From an uncultured Porphyromonadaceae bacterium (GTDB lineage: Bacteria > Bacteroidota > Bacteroidia > Bacteroidales > Muribaculaceae): a stretch of 17,075 nucleotides of DNA. Below the pieces are notes generated by a model, which searched no databases, had not been told where the DNA came from, and saw only the letters and a list, made by a program, of their open reading frames with translations. Position numbers and translations under genes: made by a program. The first letter of the stretch is position 1. Each line of letters starts with the position of its first letter. Of this stretch, positions 7,131-14,953 are shown piece after piece. The DNA lies in the NCBI GenBank assembly GCA_937901905.1, contig CALDIF010000029.1:1-17075 (forward strand), in the 5' to 3' direction.

Positions 7131-8306
7131 ATGGCATATAAAATCATCAAGTTAGCCAAGGGGAGAGAAGAGTCGTTGTTGCGTTATCACCCATGGGTCT
7201 TCTCGGGTGCAATTCAGCACATGGACAAGGACATTGAACCGGGTGATGCGGTAACTGTCACTCGCCATGACGGTGTTGTGCTTGCAACCGGGCACTATCA
7301 AGGAGGCAGCATCGCAGTGAAGGTACTGGATTTTGCCGACACCACAATAGACTTGGAGTTTTATCGCAAGAGACTCATCAGTGCGCTCAACTTGCGCACC
7401 GCGTTGAAACTCATGCGTGAAGACAATAACGCGTTCCGCCTCATTCACGGTGAGGGCGACTTCATACCCGGTCTCGTGATTGATGTGTACGGTGACACCG
7501 CTGTTATGCAGGCTCACTCAACCGGCATTCACAAGGCGCGCCATTTGATTGCCGAGGCACTACTTTCCATTAATTCTCCTGTCAGCAATATCTATTACAA
7601 GAGTGAAACAACTTTAATTGACACAGACGAGGAGACAAGCGGATATTTGGCAGGTAAATTCACCACCGACACTGCCATTGAAAACGGACTTAAGTTTCAC
7701 GTGGATTGGCTACGGGGACAGAAGACAGGATTTTTTGTTGACCAACGCGAAAACCGACGATTATTGGAACAATATTCGGCAGGTCGGCGAGTATTGAATA
7801 TGTTTTGTTACACCGGCGGTTTCTCGTTCTATGCCCTGCGGGGCGGTGCTCAACTTGTTCACTCGGTCGACAGTTCGGCCAAAGCCGTGAGTCTGACAAC
7901 AGCCAATATCGCACTCAATTTTCCCGACACCCAACGACACGAAGCGTTTACCGAAGACGCTTTTCGCTTCATCGAAAATATGGAGTACGGCGCATACGAC
8001 CTCGTCATATTGGATCCGCCGGCATTCGCCAAACGCAAGAGTGCTTTGCACAATGCATTGGTGGGCTATCGCAAACTGAATACCGCAGCACTCAAGAAGA
8101 TGCCGTCAGGTAGTGTGCTTTTCACATTCTCGTGTTCACAAAATGTCAGTCGAGAACAATTCCGACTCGCTGTGTTCAGCGCAGCCGCCGCTGCCGGGCG
8201 ACGTGTACGTATACTGCACCAATTGAGTCAACCTGCCGACCACCCCATCAGCATATATCACCCCGAGGGTGAGTATCTCAAGGGTTTGGTCTTGTGGGTT
8301 GAATAA
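7131..8306 (+). CDS. rlmI: RlmI-like class I rRNA large-subunit methyltransferase
   Basis: A 391-residue SAM-dependent RNA methyltransferase. In E. coli, RlmI makes m5C1962 in 23S rRNA; the same site is inferred here, not shown. The N-terminal 75 residues fit a PUA RNA-binding domain (HPWVFSGAI; GDAVTV). The substrate-domain linker includes GLVIDVYGD. The Rossmann domain starts with motif I LNMFCYTGGFSFYAL at about residues 222-236, followed by DLVILDPPAF at 290-299 and TFSCS, with Cys335 as the likely catalytic cysteine. The ATG is one base after the rseP stop, so translation is probably coupled. The family symbol is used by homology; RlmK-like or other m5C methyltransferases of this fold are the alternatives. 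Confidence 0.88.
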   Translation: MAYKIIKLAKGREESLLRYHPWVFSGAIQHMDKDIEPGDAVTVTRHDGVVLATGHYQGGSIAVKVLDFADTTIDLEFYRKRLISALNLRTALKLMREDNNAFRLIHGEGDFIPGLVIDVYGDTAVMQAHSTGIHKARHLIAEALLSINSPVSNIYYKSETTLIDTDEETSGYLAGKFTTDTAIENGLKFHVDWLRGQKTGFFVDQRENRRLLEQYSAGRRVLNMFCYTGGFSFYALRGGAQLVHSVDSSAKAVSLTTANIALNFPDTQRHEAFTEDAFRFIENMEYGAYDLVILDPPAFAKRKSALHNALVGYRKLNTAALKKMPSGSVLFTFSCSQNVSREQFRLAVFSAAAAAGRRVRILHQLSQPADHPISIYHPEGEYLKGLVLWVE

Positions 8307-8330
8307 CAATGCCACAAACATTTTTACAAT

Positions 8331-10355
8331 ATGAAAACAACAATCATTGCTGCCATCATGGCACTTTCATCAACACTTTCTATGGCACAATACCGTGAAG
8401 GATTTGACTACCGCGTCGACCGCTTTGCCGACATTGAAGTCATGCGTTATCAGGTGCCCGGATTTGAGCAACTGTCACTCCAACAGAAAACTTACATCTA
8501 CTATCTCACCGAAGCGGCATTGTATGGTCGCGACATCTTGTTTGACCAGAATTGCAAGTACAACTTGCTCGTCAGACAAACATTAGAGTTGATTTATACC
8601 AATTACAAGGGTAACCGTGAGGATCCGGAGTTTAAAGCATTGGAGTTATACCTCAAGCAGGTGTGGTTCGGCAACGGTATACACCACCACTACTCTACCG
8701 ACAAGTTTGTCCCTCAATTCTCAAAGAAGTTTTTTAACAAACAGTTAGATAAACTTGACGATGAGCAACTGCCGGCAGGATACAAAATGAAGAAGAAGGC
8801 ACTCAAGCAAGTGCTTGAGCCTGTGATTTTCGATCCTGCCTATCTTGCCAAGCGCGTTAATCAAGCCGATGGCGAGGATCTTGTAGTCACCTCAGCATGC
8901 AATATGTATGAGGGTGTTACGCAAGCCGAAGTCGAAGCCTATTACAGTAGATTGAAGAAACCGAGCGATACCACACCGGTGATGTGGGGACTGAACACTC
9001 GTGTAACCAAGCATGACGGTCGCGTGGTTGAGGAACCTTATATGGTCGACGGACGTTATAGTGCAGCGATTTCCAAGATAGTACAATATTTGACCAAAGC
9101 ACGTGCGTTTGCCGAAAACGACGGACAGCGAGCCTACATCGACAAGTTGATTGAGTTCTATCGCACCGGCGAATTGAAGGCATTTGATGAATATTCAATC
9201 TTGTGGGTCGAGGAGACTGCCGGTGACGTTGATTTTATCAACGGCTTCATTGAGGTTTATGGTGATCCGTTAGGCATGACCGGTTCATGGGAGGGCATGG
9301 TAAACTTTCGCAATAGCGAGGCTTCACGCCGTTCAGCCCTTATCACTGCAAATGCACAATACTTCGAGAGTAACTCGCCGGTCGATGACCGCTTCAAAAA
9401 AGAGGAAGTGCGTGGTGTGAGTGCCAAGGTCATCACTGCTGCAATATTGGCGGGTGACAGTTATCCGTCAACCCCGATAGGCATCAACCTGCCTAACAGC
9501 AACTGGATACGCGCCCAACACGGTTCAAAGTCGGTGTCTTTAGAGAACATCACCGATGCTTACGACGGCGCTGCAGCCGGTAACGGTTTTAACGAAGAGT
9601 TCGCCTATAGCGACACTGAGGTGCAGATGATGCGCCGTCACTTGACCATAGCCGACAAACTGCACACCGATTTGCATGAATGCTTGGGACATGCAAGCGG
9701 CAAGTTGTTGCCCGGCGTTGACAAGAATGCACTCAAGGCTTACGGCAGCACGCTCGAAGAGGGTCGTGCCGACTTGTTTGCACTGTACTATCTTGCCGAC
9801 CCAAAACTCGTCGAATTGGGCATTTTCACCGATCCGGATACCTATAAGGCTGAGTATTACAAGTATATCATGAACGGGTTGATGACTCAGTTAACTCGCA
9901 TTGAACCGGGTAAAGATATTGAAGAGAGTCACATGCGCAATCGCAAGTTTATCAGCGAGTGGGTGCTTGAGCACGGAAAAGCCGATAACGTGATTGAACT
10001 TGTAAAACGAGACGGTAAGACATTTGTCAAGATTAATGACTATGTAAAACTTCGTAATTTGTTCGGTCGATTGCTTGCCGAGGTGCAACGCATCAAGAGT
10101 ACCGGTGACTACGAGACCGGCAGACAACTGGTGGAGGCTTACGGTGTGAAAGTAGATCCCGTCTTACATGCCGAGGTGCTTGAACGCTATGCCAAATTGA
10201 ATATCGCGCCTTATAAGGGTTTTGTAAACCCCGTATACACTTTGGTGCGCGACGATAATGACATCATCGTTGACGTGAAGATTGCCTACAACGAGGATTA
10301 CATCAGCCAAATGTTGCGCTACAGTCGCGACTATTCACCGCTCACACATCAATGA
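8331..10355 (+). CDS. Secreted dipeptidyl peptidase III (M49 family)
   Basis: A zinc exopeptidase that removes dipeptides from the N-terminus of short peptides. The 674 residues match the usual length of the Bacteroides enzyme. The zinc motif is HECLGH with His449, Glu450 and His454; this five-spaced variant with Cys is the one known from Bacteroides thetaiotaomicron DPP III, whereas human DPP III has HELLGH. The third ligand lies in EEGRAD at 476-481. Residues 1-19 form a signal peptide (KTTIIAAIMALSSTLSMA), so the enzyme is exported, which fits peptide scavenging in the periplasm or at the surface. The catalytic motifs are intact. It lies 24 bp after the methyltransferase and overlaps the next gene by 4 bp, so it sits in the middle of an operon with housekeeping genes. 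Confidence 0.94.
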   Translation: MKTTIIAAIMALSSTLSMAQYREGFDYRVDRFADIEVMRYQVPGFEQLSLQQKTYIYYLTEAALYGRDILFDQNCKYNLLVRQTLELIYTNYKGNREDPEFKALELYLKQVWFGNGIHHHYSTDKFVPQFSKKFFNKQLDKLDDEQLPAGYKMKKKALKQVLEPVIFDPAYLAKRVNQADGEDLVVTSACNMYEGVTQAEVEAYYSRLKKPSDTTPVMWGLNTRVTKHDGRVVEEPYMVDGRYSAAISKIVQYLTKARAFAENDGQRAYIDKLIEFYRTGELKAFDEYSILWVEETAGDVDFINGFIEVYGDPLGMTGSWEGMVNFRNSEASRRSALITANAQYFESNSPVDDRFKKEEVRGVSAKVITAAILAGDSYPSTPIGINLPNSNWIRAQHGSKSVSLENITDAYDGAAAGNGFNEEFAYSDTEVQMMRRHLTIADKLHTDLHECLGHASGKLLPGVDKNALKAYGSTLEEGRADLFALYYLADPKLVELGIFTDPDTYKAEYYKYIMNGLMTQLTRIEPGKDIEESHMRNRKFISEWVLEHGKADNVIELVKRDGKTFVKINDYVKLRNLFGRLLAEVQRIKSTGDYETGRQLVEAYGVKVDPVLHAEVLERYAKLNIAPYKGFVNPVYTLVRDDNDIIVDVKIAYNEDYISQMLRYSRDYSPLTHQ

Positions 10356-10780
10356 ATTTACAAGAACAATTACGCACTATCCGCCACGACCTTTATGCTC
10401 ATCGCAATGGGGTCGTGGCGGACGCTTTGAGAAAAGCCGGCGATCCACATCGTGTGATCAGCGGCTGTCAACTGGCCGACATCAAACAAGTGACTCAATC
10501 GGTCGTCCCCGACTGCACCCTCGCTTTAACCTTGTGGAACGATATTCACCACCGCGAGAGCCGCTTGGCGGCAATAATGCTAATGCCACAATCCGAATTC
10601 ACCATCGATATGGCTCGTGAATGGATGGAGTCGCTCGTCAGTCACGAGGAAGCCGATGTGCTTGCATGGCGGTTGTTACAACACATGGAATACGCGCCTT
10701 CACTGCTCAACATTGATGCGGAACGACCCAATGTACAATATTGCCTCAATAGGCTTGCAGGCTGGCTGAATAGTGATTAA
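10352..10780 (+). CDS. Small AlkD-like HEAT-repeat protein (putative DNA alkylation repair family)
   Basis: A 142-residue all-helical protein with no signal peptide. The centre reads LALTLWNDIHHRESRLAAIM and then AREWMESLVSHEEADVLAWR, a helix-pair pattern resembling AlkD-type HEAT repeats, in which LW..xxHExRxLA and a following W..D are typical. AlkD enzymes of about 220-240 residues excise N3- and N7-alkylpurines. This protein is much shorter and appears to lack the C-terminal repeats, so glycosylase activity is doubtful and a binding role is possible. The start overlaps the DPP III stop as ATGA, a sign of coupled translation. Its stop overlaps the stop of the convergent DUF5686 gene. The family call is by pattern only. 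Confidence 0.6.
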   Translation: MNLQEQLRTIRHDLYAHRNGVVADALRKAGDPHRVISGCQLADIKQVTQSVVPDCTLALTLWNDIHHRESRLAAIMLMPQSEFTIDMAREWMESLVSHEEADVLAWRLLQHMEYAPSLLNIDAERPNVQYCLNRLAGWLNSD

Positions 10781-13332
10781 AAGGTGAAATGCAGTGCCAC
10801 GCGCACGCCTCGAGTATCAGTACCGGGCACGTGGCGGTGAGTCATGCGCCACACGTAGTCGATACGCAAAATTGTCAATATATTATCCAAACCCACGCTC
10901 ATTTCCACATAGGGCGGCTCACCACGCATGGTAGAACATATTGCACCCTCGGGGAACATGAACAAATCGTCATGTAACGTCGGATCGTTCTTGCGTGTCA
11001 AGTGTCCCCACCACAATCGACACGATACGACTTCGCGTAATTTCAAGCGTTTTACAAGAGGAACCCGATTTAGCAACCAACCGTTTAACCAATAGGTCAC
11101 ATCGGCACTGAGGTAACGATCACCTACAAATTCCATCGCACTCATCAAAGCGAATGTCTCGGGTTGAATTGTGTAGGACAAGTTTGCGGCCGGCATGAAT
11201 AAATCAGGATACGCAACTTTGCTCCACACTCCACCGGCTTTCAACAACACGTCGGTATAACCGAAAGCCGAGAACCAGAACCTGTGTCTGACACCGATTT
11301 CTGTCTTATTGACCGCATGCAAGTTGCCAAAAACACCACCGGGCATCCACGTGTGAGTAAGCGAAAACACCGGTGAATCCAAATTAATGGGAATACGCTC
11401 GCTGCGAGTTTGGAAAAACGTCTCACCCGGAGCGTATCGCAGTGATAATTGCACACCCGTCTCACTGTAACGCTTTCTCATGCTCCCGTCGCTATAGACA
11501 TATTGTAATAGGCGCGAGCCCTCATGTACATTATGTTGAATATTGAATGTAAAGGCAAGATTGTGACGATTTTCCCACTTGAATTGAAGATGAGTTTGAC
11601 GCAAATATGCCAACTTGTTGTCTTTTTGCCGTTTAAGGGCTAAAAAGACATTATCGGCATTGGTGTATATGTAATTTTGTCCGAGACGTTCAACATCGTA
11701 ACTGTGGCGCAACTGTAATGATCTGACGGGAAATTCGGTTTCGTAGGTTATCTTGTCAATAAAGGAATATTCGAGTTGTCCCATGTACTTGAATCGCGAG
11801 TCTCGAGTGCCATAAGCGAGATAAGCACGAGCGAACCAGTGTTTACTCAAGTTAGCATTAGTGGCGATGCCGGCACGCAGTCTCACACCTTCGAGACTAT
11901 TGCCGCTAATCATCGTGTTCAACGGACCTATGTCAATCTTGCTGTCAACACGACGAGTCCCCACATAACCCTTGACAAGAGCCAACACGCAACGCTCGGT
12001 CCAATAGAACAACGGTTTGCTGCGAAGTCGCGATACCATGTCTTTAACTCTCACTGTCACCTCATCATCATGGTGCGGTCTGACCGAACTCCAATAATAC
12101 TCGTCACGTTCGTTAGCACCGTCATTGACAATCAGTTCGTCAGCACTGTCAAATACCGATGGGTCAACTTCAACTAACCCGCATTTGGTTAAGCGTCGGG
12201 CAAAGAGTCCCGGTGTACCCGGCAGTACTCGAAACTCTGCTTCCAACACATCGTCCGTTTTAAATCTACACCCCGATGCATCGCGTTCGTATACTTGTTC
12301 CATGTGTACACGTTCAACGTAATTTAAGTTGATATGACGAGGAACATCTAAAGTAACCCTCTTGACGAAAAGGGTTGAATCAAGCACCGACACATATACC
12401 CTACCGACAAACCCGAACGACTCGGTGTTAAATGGCACGAAACTCAAGTCTATACAGGGTTCTCCGTCAATCTTTATCGTATCCCCCAAATAGTACTTGT
12501 AAAAACTTATACCTATTGCAGACAAGGGTGAAACGAACCTATTGCTCAACAACGTCACGTCATTGCCGTTAAAAATATCAATTTCACGCAACATGTCATC
12601 AAGAAAGCGTTTAATGCTCGCTTGGTCAAACGAATCGTCCAAACCGGCTTGAGCAGTAGCATCTATAACTCGCCTATGGGCTTGAGGCGAGCGACGATAG
12701 TGGTCATCGGCATACATCTCACGTGCCATGAGGGGGAGCACTCGCTTGCCGGTGACTTGAGAAATCATCGCATAGTCATTCAAAAACGGAAATTTTTTCA
12801 ATAACAAGTTATTGGTGCCGGCGGAATCGACATCATTAAAACCGAGCATCATCTGCTCGTAAACGCTACGTGCGCACATGTCATGATTTCGCAATGGGTC
12901 ATTATCGTGCTTTGTCGCTATCAACCGACGAGCCAACTCAACAGCGGGGTTATCTTTTTTGCTATATTTCTCCTTGCCTCTTTTAACGACGAGTTCGTCA
13001 AGCATCGTTGCAACCGGCTGCATATTAACGAGCACTATTGTTTGCCCTTCGCTCACCGGTACCATGCAAGTCGCATACCCCATCGCTGTTACTCTCAAAA
13101 CAGCCTTTGGCTGTGACGCATGCAAATTAAAACCGCCGTGGTCACCTGCAATAACTCCTATTGTAGTTCCATCTATTGCGACCGAGGCAAAGGGCACCGG
13201 TTCAAGCGACACACTGTCGCGAACCAATCCCGTAACGTCAAGACCGAAGGAAAACATCGATGATGTCAGTATCATAACCGTCATCATCGCCCATTTTCTT
13301 AATATGCCCGATACAAATAGTCTTGAAAACAT
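10777..13332 (-). CDS. DUF5686 outer-membrane protein with carboxypeptidase-like regulatory domain
   Basis: An 851-residue predicted outer-membrane protein of a family common in Bacteroidetes. After a signal sequence comes a carboxypeptidase-regulatory-like beta-sandwich at about residues 31-110 (VTGLVRDSVSLEPVPFASV). A segment typical of DUF5686 follows: KYSKKDNPAVELARRLI and then the conserved YEQM area. The C-terminal half has the alternating strands of a large beta-barrel and ends in HFTF, with the terminal Phe expected of outer-membrane barrels. The function of the family is not established; transport or assembly at the outer membrane is inference. The annotated ATG at 13332 lies right at the predicted transcription start. 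The Met pair at residues 16-17 (13287-13282) may be the true start and gives a shorter, more typical signal peptide. The gene is divergent from spt and overlaps the AlkD-like gene by 4 bp. Confidence 0.85.
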   Translation of the reverse strand: MFSRLFVSGILRKWAMMTVMILTSSMFSFGLDVTGLVRDSVSLEPVPFASVAIDGTTIGVIAGDHGGFNLHASQPKAVLRVTAMGYATCMVPVSEGQTIVLVNMQPVATMLDELVVKRGKEKYSKKDNPAVELARRLIATKHDNDPLRNHDMCARSVYEQMMLGFNDVDSAGTNNLLLKKFPFLNDYAMISQVTGKRVLPLMAREMYADDHYRRSPQAHRRVIDATAQAGLDDSFDQASIKRFLDDMLREIDIFNGNDVTLLSNRFVSPLSAIGISFYKYYLGDTIKIDGEPCIDLSFVPFNTESFGFVGRVYVSVLDSTLFVKRVTLDVPRHINLNYVERVHMEQVYERDASGCRFKTDDVLEAEFRVLPGTPGLFARRLTKCGLVEVDPSVFDSADELIVNDGANERDEYYWSSVRPHHDDEVTVRVKDMVSRLRSKPLFYWTERCVLALVKGYVGTRRVDSKIDIGPLNTMISGNSLEGVRLRAGIATNANLSKHWFARAYLAYGTRDSRFKYMGQLEYSFIDKITYETEFPVRSLQLRHSYDVERLGQNYIYTNADNVFLALKRQKDNKLAYLRQTHLQFKWENRHNLAFTFNIQHNVHEGSRLLQYVYSDGSMRKRYSETGVQLSLRYAPGETFFQTRSERIPINLDSPVFSLTHTWMPGGVFGNLHAVNKTEIGVRHRFWFSAFGYTDVLLKAGGVWSKVAYPDLFMPAANLSYTIQPETFALMSAMEFVGDRYLSADVTYWLNGWLLNRVPLVKRLKLREVVSCRLWWGHLTRKNDPTLHDDLFMFPEGAICSTMRGEPPYVEMSVGLDNILTILRIDYVWRMTHRHVPGTDTRGVRVALHFTF

Positions 13333-13336
13333 GGCG

Positions 13337-13368
13337 CAAAATTACTAAAACTAACACTTGAATGCAAA
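13337..13368 (-). promoter_or_regulatory. Bacteroidetes-type promoter of the DUF5686 gene
   Basis: On the minus strand TTTG (13368-13365), a 20-nt spacer and TAATTTTG (13344-13337) match the consensus. Transcription would begin around 13332-13330, at or beside the first ATG. Either the mRNA is leaderless or translation starts at 13287 or 13284. Confidence 0.7.
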
Positions 13369-13377
13369 TTAATGAGA

Positions 13378-13393
13378 CAAACGGGCAAACGGG
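13378..13393. repeat. Short tandem repeat CAAACGGG x2
   Basis: Two exact 8-bp copies at 13378-13385 and 13386-13393 in the divergent intergenic region, just upstream of the DUF5686 promoter. The repeat is small; it could be a regulator site or chance. Confidence 0.5.
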
Positions 13394-13526
13394 CAATTTA
13401 AGGGAGAGTGGTGACATAATGGATAATCAAGTTTGGTTTTACTTCCAATTTTGCTGTTTTTATTTGATGAAACTGAAAAAAGATGAAAATACTTGGCATT
13501 AGAGTGTGAGAGTAAAATCTTTTTTG

Positions 13527-13534
13527 TAACTTTG
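13527..13534 (+). promoter_or_regulatory. -7 promoter element of spt
   Basis: TAACTTTG, preceded by a T-run and followed by GCA, is a very typical Bacteroidetes -7 context. The leader to the ATG at 13612 would be about 70 nt. No clear TTTG stands at the -33 position (only TGTG at 13505-13508, spacer 18 nt). Confidence 0.55.
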
Positions 13535-13611
13535 CACTCTGCATTGCGTTCTTGTGTCAAGGCAAGCGCGCAATTCTACCGAAATTCTAACTTGTAACGA
13601 ACGTATAACCT

Positions 13612-14799
13612 ATGAAGTTACTACAAGCAAAGCTGGCGCAATATCAAGAACCGCAAAAGGCGAAAGCCGCCGGTATATATCCCTACTTCCGCGCCATCTC
13701 AAGCGAGCAAGACACCGAGGTAATCATTAATGGTAAGAAGGTGCTCATGTTCGGTTCAAATTGCTACACCGGTTTGGTGAATCACCCCAAGATCAAGCAA
13801 GCCGCCATTGAGGCTATTAAGAAATATGGCACCGGGTGCGCAGGGTCGCCCTTTTTGAATGGTACCCTCGACATTCACAAGAAACTTGAGCGCCGTCTCG
13901 CCGACTACGTCGGTAAGGAAGATGCAATGGTCTATTCGACGGGCTTCGGCGTTAACCTCGGTGTCGTTTCGGCACTAACCGGGCGCAGCGATTATATTTT
14001 GCTTGATGAACAAGACCACGCCTCAATTATTGAGGGACGCCGATTGTCCTTCAGCACACCTCTTAAATATAAGCACAACGACATGGCTTCGCTTGAAGCG
14101 CAACTGCAACGCTGCGAGCCCGACCGTGTAAAACTCATCGTTACCGATGGCGTGTTCTCAATGGAAGGTGACGTGTGTAAATTACCCGACATTGTCGATC
14201 TTGCTCACAAGTATAATGCTGCAATCATGGTTGATGAAGCCCATAGCATCGGAGTGTTCGGTGAGGGCGGTCGCGGTGTATGCCACCACTTCGGTCTTGC
14301 CGACGAGGTTGATTTGATAATGGGAACGTTCAGCAAGTCATTCGCTTCGTTGGGTGGTTTTATAGCGACCGACGAGGTCATCACCAACTTCTTGCGTCAC
14401 CATTCACGCTCATATATCTTCACTGCAAGCATTACGCCGGCATCAACAGCAGCCGTTAATGCGGCTTTGGACATCATGTTGACCGAACCCGAACGCCGGC
14501 AACACTTGTGGGACATCACCAACTATGCCTTAAACGGCTTTAGAGAAATGGGTTGTGAGATAGGAGGTACCGAGACTCCCATCATACCTCTTTACATTCG
14601 TGATAATAACAAGACATTTGCTATAACACGCGACTTGCTCAACGAGGGCATCTTTGTCAATCCCGTGGTATCGCCCGCTGTTGCACCAACCGACACACTG
14701 ATACGCTTCAGCCTGATGGCCACTCACACTCGCGAACAAGTTACTGTCGCTTTAGAGAAGATTGGCAAAGTTTTCCGCTCCTACGGTTTAATTCCCTGA
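13612..14799 (+). CDS. spt: Serine palmitoyltransferase (PLP-dependent alpha-oxoamine synthase)
   Basis: The enzyme condenses L-serine with a long-chain acyl-CoA or acyl-ACP to 3-ketosphinganine, the first step of sphingolipid synthesis in Bacteroidetes. The product has 395 residues, the normal length. It reads very close to the Bacteroides Spt I remember: MFGSNCYTGL, GTGCAGSPFLNGTLD, the PLP-stacking His136 in DHASI, KYKHNDMASLE, DGVFSMEGD, the PLP-binding Asp in VDEAHSIG, and the Schiff-base Lys242 in GTFSKSFAS. The closest alternative is 2-amino-3-ketobutyrate CoA ligase (Kbl), which shares the fold and most motifs; the YPYFR start and KYKHNDM segment favour Spt. It stands alone between a -7 element and a good terminator, divergent from the DUF5686 gene. 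Other sphingolipid genes are not in the window. Confidence 0.85.
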   Translation: MKLLQAKLAQYQEPQKAKAAGIYPYFRAISSEQDTEVIINGKKVLMFGSNCYTGLVNHPKIKQAAIEAIKKYGTGCAGSPFLNGTLDIHKKLERRLADYVGKEDAMVYSTGFGVNLGVVSALTGRSDYILLDEQDHASIIEGRRLSFSTPLKYKHNDMASLEAQLQRCEPDRVKLIVTDGVFSMEGDVCKLPDIVDLAHKYNAAIMVDEAHSIGVFGEGGRGVCHHFGLADEVDLIMGTFSKSFASLGGFIATDEVITNFLRHHSRSYIFTASITPASTAAVNAALDIMLTEPERRQHLWDITNYALNGFREMGCEIGGTETPIIPLYIRDNNKTFAITRDLLNEGIFVNPVVSPAVAPTDTLIRFSLMATHTREQVTVALEKIGKVFRSYGLIP

Positions 14800-14821
14800 T
14801 TGAATTATCTGAGCATAGAAT

Positions 14822-14852
14822 AGCACGACTCATTATCGAGTCGTGCTTTTTT
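14822..14852 (+). terminator. Rho-independent terminator of spt
   Basis: The 10-bp perfect arms 14822-14831 and 14838-14847 flank a 6-nt loop and are followed by a run of Ts to 14852, 22 nt after the spt stop. Confidence 0.9.
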
Positions 14853-14865
14853 GTCTGCTAATAGT

Positions 14866-14900
14866 GAAAAACAAGGGCGGTGACCGTTGAGTCACCGCCC
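14866..14900 (-). terminator. Rho-independent terminator of the carbohydrate-binding gene
   Basis: The GC-rich 10-bp arms 14875-14884 and 14891-14900 have a 6-nt loop. Read on the minus strand, the stem is followed by TTGTTTTT (complement of 14866-14873), so it terminates the gene coming from the right. Confidence 0.85.
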
Positions 14901-14908
14901 CGAAGAGG

Positions 14909-14947
14909 CTTACCGTTCATTCACTTTGCTCGTGAATGAACGGTAAG
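14909..14947 (-). promoter_or_regulatory. Additional perfect hairpin just after the minus-strand stop codon
   Basis: Perfect 16-bp arms (14909-14924 and 14932-14947) with a 7-nt loop start 6 nt past the stop codon at 14954-14956. There is no U-run. With the terminator beyond it, this makes a tandem stem-loop 3' end, which may protect the transcript. Confidence 0.75.
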
Positions 14948-14953
14948 GGAAAT

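Noticed and set aside
13612..14799. Glycine C-acetyltransferase (Kbl) assignment
   Set aside because: Kbl is a close relative, but the overall reading and the N-terminal YPYFR segment fit Bacteroides serine palmitoyltransferase better; it is kept as the alternative.
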